8,302 bases of DNA from Chitinophagaceae bacterium. Its GTDB lineage: Bacteria > Bacteroidota > Bacteroidia > Chitinophagales > Chitinophagaceae. Where the stretch lies: NCBI GenBank assembly GCA_020853515.1, contig JADYYU010000025.1, positions 1-8,302 of the forward strand, written 5' to 3'. This document shows, one piece after another, positions 5,104-8,302 of this stretch; within the stretch, counting starts at the first letter, position 1; every line of letters starts with the position of its first letter. The position numbers and the translations under genes are program-made. The notes beneath the pieces were generated by a model. The model did not search any database and was not told where the DNA came from. It was given only the letters and a program-made list of their open reading frames with translations.

Positions 5104-7377
5104 CTATTCATTAAAAATAAACTTACCTGCTTTGGATTCGCTGCCGTCTGTGTTTGTTACAAATACGTAAAATACACCTGTGCGGGGTCTTTTGCCGGTA
5201 TAATTGAGGCCGTTCCAGGTTGCTTGTCCACCCTGAGCTTTGGTGCGATACACCAACTGGCCCGCGGCATCGGTAATGCGCACGTCGGCATTGGCTACCA
5301 ATCCGGAAATGGCAATATTGCCGCTGTACTGGCTGGGTACAGGATTTGGAAATACAAGCATGTCATCATTGTCATTCCTTCCTTCAGTAGCATTTCCGCG
5401 ATAAGATACGAGTCCGGCATTGGTGGCAAAATAGACATCGCCTGTTATGGGATGCACTGCTATTTTGTTGATTTCGTTGCTGGGCAGGGGACTATTGTCG
5501 ACATTGAACCTTTGCATAATTTTCTCAGCGTCGTCACTGATCAGCCAGACTCCGTTATTGGTACCGATCCATTTATTATTAGCCCCGTCTATGGCAATGG
5601 TGCGCACATTTTCGCGCTGAAAAAGCAGTCCTGCATTCAGGTCATATTTAACTATTTTCAGTTCAGCATCGCAGCCATTTTGATCCATAATATTTTCGGC
5701 GCAATTAAAGATGGCAATGCCGTCGCCTGTTCCAACCCATAATTTTCCGTTCAGGTCTTTTGCGATGCAGTTTACTTCATTGCTGGGCAAGTTTCCGTAA
5801 CCCGCGCCTGTGCGTAAAAATTTAATTTTATCATCATTTTTATTGTCGATCGAGTTATTGTCATTCAACACATAGATGCCCACGCCACGGGGTGCTACCA
5901 TCCATTTTTGGTTAGCGTTGTCAATAACGATCTGGCTGGCAGTTTTTTCACTGACTGAATAGGGGAATGCGAATTTTTGCCAGCTACCGTCTGCTTTTTT
6001 TACTACGAGCTGATCGGGTGCTCCGTAATTACTCATCCAGAGATTATGTTCGCTGTCCATCACAAGGCCAGCCAGACGATATGAGTTATCACCGATCTGA
6101 GCCTGGATATAAGGTGTGTTTTTATATACAACAGAAGTATTGTCGGGATGCAGTTCAAGGAGTCCGCTTTGAAAAGTAGCAGCATAGATATAATTATTTC
6201 TCGGATCAACTACAACGTCCATCACATCGAGTATAGTATCCATACTGCTGGTACCTACGGTGCGGTTGAAGGTTGTCCAGTTGCCATTGCTGTATTTCGA
6301 AAATCCATCTCCGTTATAGGTATAGATCCAGCCATTTTCGCCTCCCGCAATAGCATAAAGGTCGTTGTTTTGGATCGCGAGGTTATAGGTGGCATTGGAG
6401 AAAATTCCATTCGGCCGTATTAGTTCTTTGTTTTTCCGGTTGCTCAGTTTCACCAGTCCATCCCAGAAATCTGACTCCCATATTTCATTGGAGCTGGTTT
6501 CCACTACATCTCTCGGATTAATCGCTTCTGCCGAATCGATCAGTATGCCCGATTCACTAAAGATTTTGATGGCTCTTACATTGTCGTCTGATTCGCAAAG
6601 GTAAAAATCATGCTGCCCGCTGCGGGTGTTTAAAATAGGGGATTCACTTTGATAGAGGCCAACAAGCTGATCGTTTTCAATTTTAAATAGGGAGTCAGGT
6701 GTAGTGGCGTATAGTTTTTCTTTGTGATTAAAAATAAAATTACAGGCATGCGGGTCGATCAGATTCCAGTTAGCAAAATTTTGCAGGATAGGATTTGACT
6801 CGTTTGCTTTGAAGATGCCGGCAGAGGTGGCGGCATAAAAGTATCCACCTGCTGTGCTCAGTCCGCTAATATTTAAGATCTGCGCATTAAGTTGCAAAAC
6901 GTAGGTTTCCTTAATTTCTTTTTTTATCGGATCAAGTACCACGATGCCAAAATCTGTACTGAGATACATTTTATTATTTTTAAAAAAAACGGAGTTGATT
7001 TTTTTGCTGCCGGTTATGTTCAGATTTTTAATATCAGGCATGTTGTAAAAATTATTGCCCTGCATCAGATCGATGTTGCTATTGTTGTAAATAATAATCA
7101 TATAATCAGTTGCAAGGTCGTAACGTATCAGCTTGATACCTACATCACTCAAGCCGTTTACTTTAGAGTAAGTTTCAAAACTATGATCGGTTAGCGAACA
7201 TGAGCGTAAGTGTGTGCTTGCTGAGTACACTTTGTCACCGATCAGTTCGATGGTAAAGGCAGTGTTATATGAGAAATGGCTTTGCCAGCTACCGATGGGC
7301 GTCATTTGGGCAAAGGTGTGGTTAGAAATAAATTGAAGCAGCAGAAAGGAAATAAAGGCGATCTTTTTCATTTTCAT
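5104..7377 (-). CDS. porZ: T9SS attachment-complex protein PorZ (two beta-propellers plus type A sorting domain)
   Basis: The 757-residue product fits the length of Porphyromonas gingivalis PorZ (about 776). Residues 1-23 form a signal peptide (basic MKMKK, hydrophobic core, then TFA before Q24). The mature start, IGSWQSHFSYN (28-38), is characteristic of PorZ. Propeller repeats follow, clearest as NGLSDVGIK (74-82), AGLVMDSEHNLWMSN (436-450), LPSNEVNCIAKDLNGKLWVG (530-549), VRTIAIDGANNKWIGTNNGV (591-610) and LPSNEINKIAVHP (631-643). A type A sorting domain ends the protein: VFPNPVPSQYSGNI (675-688), VRITDAAGQLVY (699-710), NGLNYTGKRPRTGVFYVFV (722-740), KAGKFIFNE (749-757). In P. gingivalis, PorZ sits on the cell surface with PorU, PorV and PorQ and supplies anionic LPS to the PorU sortase that attaches cargo. 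Whether this organism makes such a glycolipid is not visible. The gene is alone on its strand here. M3 (codon at 7369-7371) is an alternative start. Confidence 0.88.
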   Translation of the reverse strand: MKMKKIAFISFLLLQFISNHTFAQMTPIGSWQSHFSYNTAFTIELIGDKVYSASTHLRSCSLTDHSFETYSKVNGLSDVGIKLIRYDLATDYMIIIYNNSNIDLMQGNNFYNMPDIKNLNITGSKKINSVFFKNNKMYLSTDFGIVVLDPIKKEIKETYVLQLNAQILNISGLSTAGGYFYAATSAGIFKANESNPILQNFANWNLIDPHACNFIFNHKEKLYATTPDSLFKIENDQLVGLYQSESPILNTRSGQHDFYLCESDDNVRAIKIFSESGILIDSAEAINPRDVVETSSNEIWESDFWDGLVKLSNRKNKELIRPNGIFSNATYNLAIQNNDLYAIAGGENGWIYTYNGDGFSKYSNGNWTTFNRTVGTSSMDTILDVMDVVVDPRNNYIYAATFQSGLLELHPDNTSVVYKNTPYIQAQIGDNSYRLAGLVMDSEHNLWMSNYGAPDQLVVKKADGSWQKFAFPYSVSEKTASQIVIDNANQKWMVAPRGVGIYVLNDNNSIDNKNDDKIKFLRTGAGYGNLPSNEVNCIAKDLNGKLWVGTGDGIAIFNCAENIMDQNGCDAELKIVKYDLNAGLLFQRENVRTIAIDGANNKWIGTNNGVWLISDDAEKIMQRFNVDNSPLPSNEINKIAVHPITGDVYFATNAGLVSYRGNATEGRNDNDDMLVFPNPVPSQYSGNIAISGLVANADVRITDAAGQLVYRTKAQGGQATWNGLNYTGKRPRTGVFYVFVTNTDGSESKAGKFIFNE

Positions 7378-7381
7378 ATAT

Positions 7382-7412
7382 CAAAAATACGTGATTTATT
7401 AACGTAAGCAAA
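7382..7412 (-). promoter_or_regulatory. Bacteroidota promoter of porZ (TTTG-N19-TATTTTTG)
   Basis: Read on the minus strand, a -33 box TTTG (7412-7409) is followed after exactly 19 bases by TATTTTTG (7389-7382). This is a full match to the consensus TTTG-N19-21-TAnnTTTG. The -7 box ends only 4 bases before the annotated ATG at 7377-7375, so the transcript would start at or very near the start codon, or translation begins at M3. Confidence 0.65.
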
Positions 7413-7456
7413 GAAAGAATATTTGAAATAGATGGCACTATTTTTTATTATGTCGA

Positions 7457-7464
7457 TATATTTG
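7457..7464 (+). promoter_or_regulatory. Bacteroidota -7 element (TATATTTG) of the RND/MMPL gene
   Basis: TATATTTG matches TAnnTTTG and is identical to the pyrF -7 element. It ends 4 bases before the ATG at 7469, so a transcript from it would have almost no leader. No TTTG box lies at the 19-21 base spacing; the nearest upstream TTTG (7422-7425) is 31 bases away. Confidence 0.45.
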
Positions 7465-7468
7465 CAGA

Positions 7469-8302
7469 ATGATATGGCAAGGCATCGCAAGGTTTATACT
7501 ACGGTTTAGAACGCCGATTTTAATTATAATTTCTCTTCTGACGATTGGTATGGGATATTTTGCTTTGCAGGCAAAAATGCATTACGGACTTTCGAGTGCA
7601 ATTCCTAAAGATAACCCCGAGTACATTAAGCATGAAAAATTTATGCAGATGTTTGGCGAAGACGGCACTATGCTGGTGGTGGGTTTTAACAAGGAAAATA
7701 TTTTTGAACCCGCTTTTTTTAAGTCCTTAACGGCCTGGCAAAAAAAGCTGAAGAGTATTGAAGGTGTTACCAATATTTTAAGTGTACCTTCCTCTGTGAT
7801 GGTCAAAAAAGCGGGCGGCGACAGCACAGCCAAGCTGGTTTCAGAACCTGTATTTGCCGATAACAAGAATTTCGACTCTTCGGTGGTGACCTTTTTGAAT
7901 CTTCCATTTTATAATCATCTTTTATATAATTCGGCTACCCACGCCAATCTGGTAGCTGTTTATCTGGATGGGAAAATGGTGAAATCAATTGCCCGAATTG
8001 CATTAATCAGTCAAATCAGGGAGGTGTCTCAGCAATTTGCGAAGGAGAATAATATAGAAGTTCATTTTTCCGGTTTGCCTTATATCAGAACTGAATTTGC
8101 GGAAAGTGTGCGTTATGAAATGAAACTTATTCTCATCGCCTCGTTATTGCTGACGGCGATTATTTTATTTTTATTTTTCCGGTCGTTCAGTGCTGTGCTT
8201 TTTTCTATTCTTGTGGTGTTTGCAGGCGTATTATGGGCAGTTGGCATTATTTATTTATGCGATTATAAAATTTCCATTCTCACCGCATTGATCGCACCGC
8301 TG
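7469..8302 (+). CDS. RND/MMPL-family membrane transporter, N-terminal part (runs off the right edge)
   Basis: The first 278 residues are visible and the frame is open to the window end. The topology is that of the RND superfamily, MMPL-like branch. There is a first membrane helix at about 15-33 (PILIIISLLTIGMGYFA), then a periplasmic domain of about 185 residues beginning MHYGLSSAIPKDNPEYIKHE, then closely spaced helices at about 219-237 and 243-263. The start of another helix (SILTALIAPL, 269-278) carries the segment typical of these exporters. Whole proteins of this family usually have about 750-850 residues and 12 helices and use the proton gradient to export lipids or other hydrophobic compounds. 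The substrate cannot be told from this part. ATG 7469 is the only start that keeps the first helix intact; the next in-frame ATG is codon 28, inside that helix. The gene is divergent from porZ across a 91-base spacer holding promoters for both. Confidence 0.9.
   Translation, partial: MIWQGIARFILRFRTPILIIISLLTIGMGYFALQAKMHYGLSSAIPKDNPEYIKHEKFMQMFGEDGTMLVVGFNKENIFEPAFFKSLTAWQKKLKSIEGVTNILSVPSSVMVKKAGGDSTAKLVSEPVFADNKNFDSSVVTFLNLPFYNHLLYNSATHANLVAVYLDGKMVKSIARIALISQIREVSQQFAKENNIEVHFSGLPYIRTEFAESVRYEMKLILIASLLLTAIILFLFFRSFSAVLFSILVVFAGVLWAVGIIYLCDYKISILTALIAPL

Noticed and set aside
5101..5742. A 213-codon plus-strand frame opposite porZ
   Set aside because: It lies wholly within the well-supported porZ gene on the other strand, has low-complexity shadow-like composition, and shows no domain.
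7450..7509. A 19-codon frame starting at ATG 7450, overlapping the transporter start
   Set aside because: It contains the likely -7 element of the transporter gene within its first codons and has no supporting features.
1..8302. CRISPR arrays, insertion sequences, tRNA or rRNA genes, prophage or defence systems
   Set aside because: I saw no regularly spaced repeats, transposase motifs, terminal inverted repeats, cloverleaf structures or rRNA-like stretches on either strand.

Overview
The window reads as chromosomal DNA of a Bacteroidota bacterium, most likely from the Chitinophagaceae/Sphingobacteriia side of the phylum. The reasons are a type B type IX secretion (T9SS) sorting domain after SprB-like repeats, a PorZ-type T9SS protein with its own type A sorting domain, a DUF2851 protein, A-rich translation starts with little Shine-Dalgarno sequence, and several matches to the Bacteroidota promoter -7 element TAnnTTTG. 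The genus assignment is inference.

Layout from left to right. (1) 3-608 (+) is the C-terminal end of a large secreted T9SS cargo protein, closed by a strong intrinsic terminator at 681-717. (2) 718-1519 is an 800-base stretch without a convincing gene. Its right half holds a GC-rich structured block (about 1256-1406) and a -7 element for the next gene. (3) 1520-2320 (+) is pyrF, orotidine-5'-phosphate decarboxylase of the long type 2 form. (4) 2419-3183 (+) is a HEAT-repeat protein. (5) 3469-4749 (+) is a DUF2851 protein. (6) 4750-5103 carries only two doubtful short reading frames, 4788-4871 and 4948-5094. (7) 5104-7377 (-) is porZ. (8) 7469-8302 (+), divergent from porZ and cut by the right edge, is the N-terminal third or so of an RND/MMPL-family membrane transporter.

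How the parts relate. The first gene is a customer of the type IX secretion system, and porZ encodes a cell-surface component of the attachment complex that finishes such customers. They lie about 4.5 kb apart and are clearly not one operon. pyrF is de novo pyrimidine biosynthesis housekeeping. The HEAT-repeat and DUF2851 genes are conserved Bacteroidota proteins without an assigned role. DUF2851 shows acidic residues and a cysteine set that could suggest a nuclease-like fold, but this is a hypothesis.

I see no mobile element, CRISPR array, rRNA or tRNA, and no clear new multi-gene system. The points most worth a second look are the GC-rich intergenic element before pyrF, the two promoter elements that almost touch the divergent porZ and transporter start codons (possible leaderless mRNAs), and the motif pattern of DUF2851.
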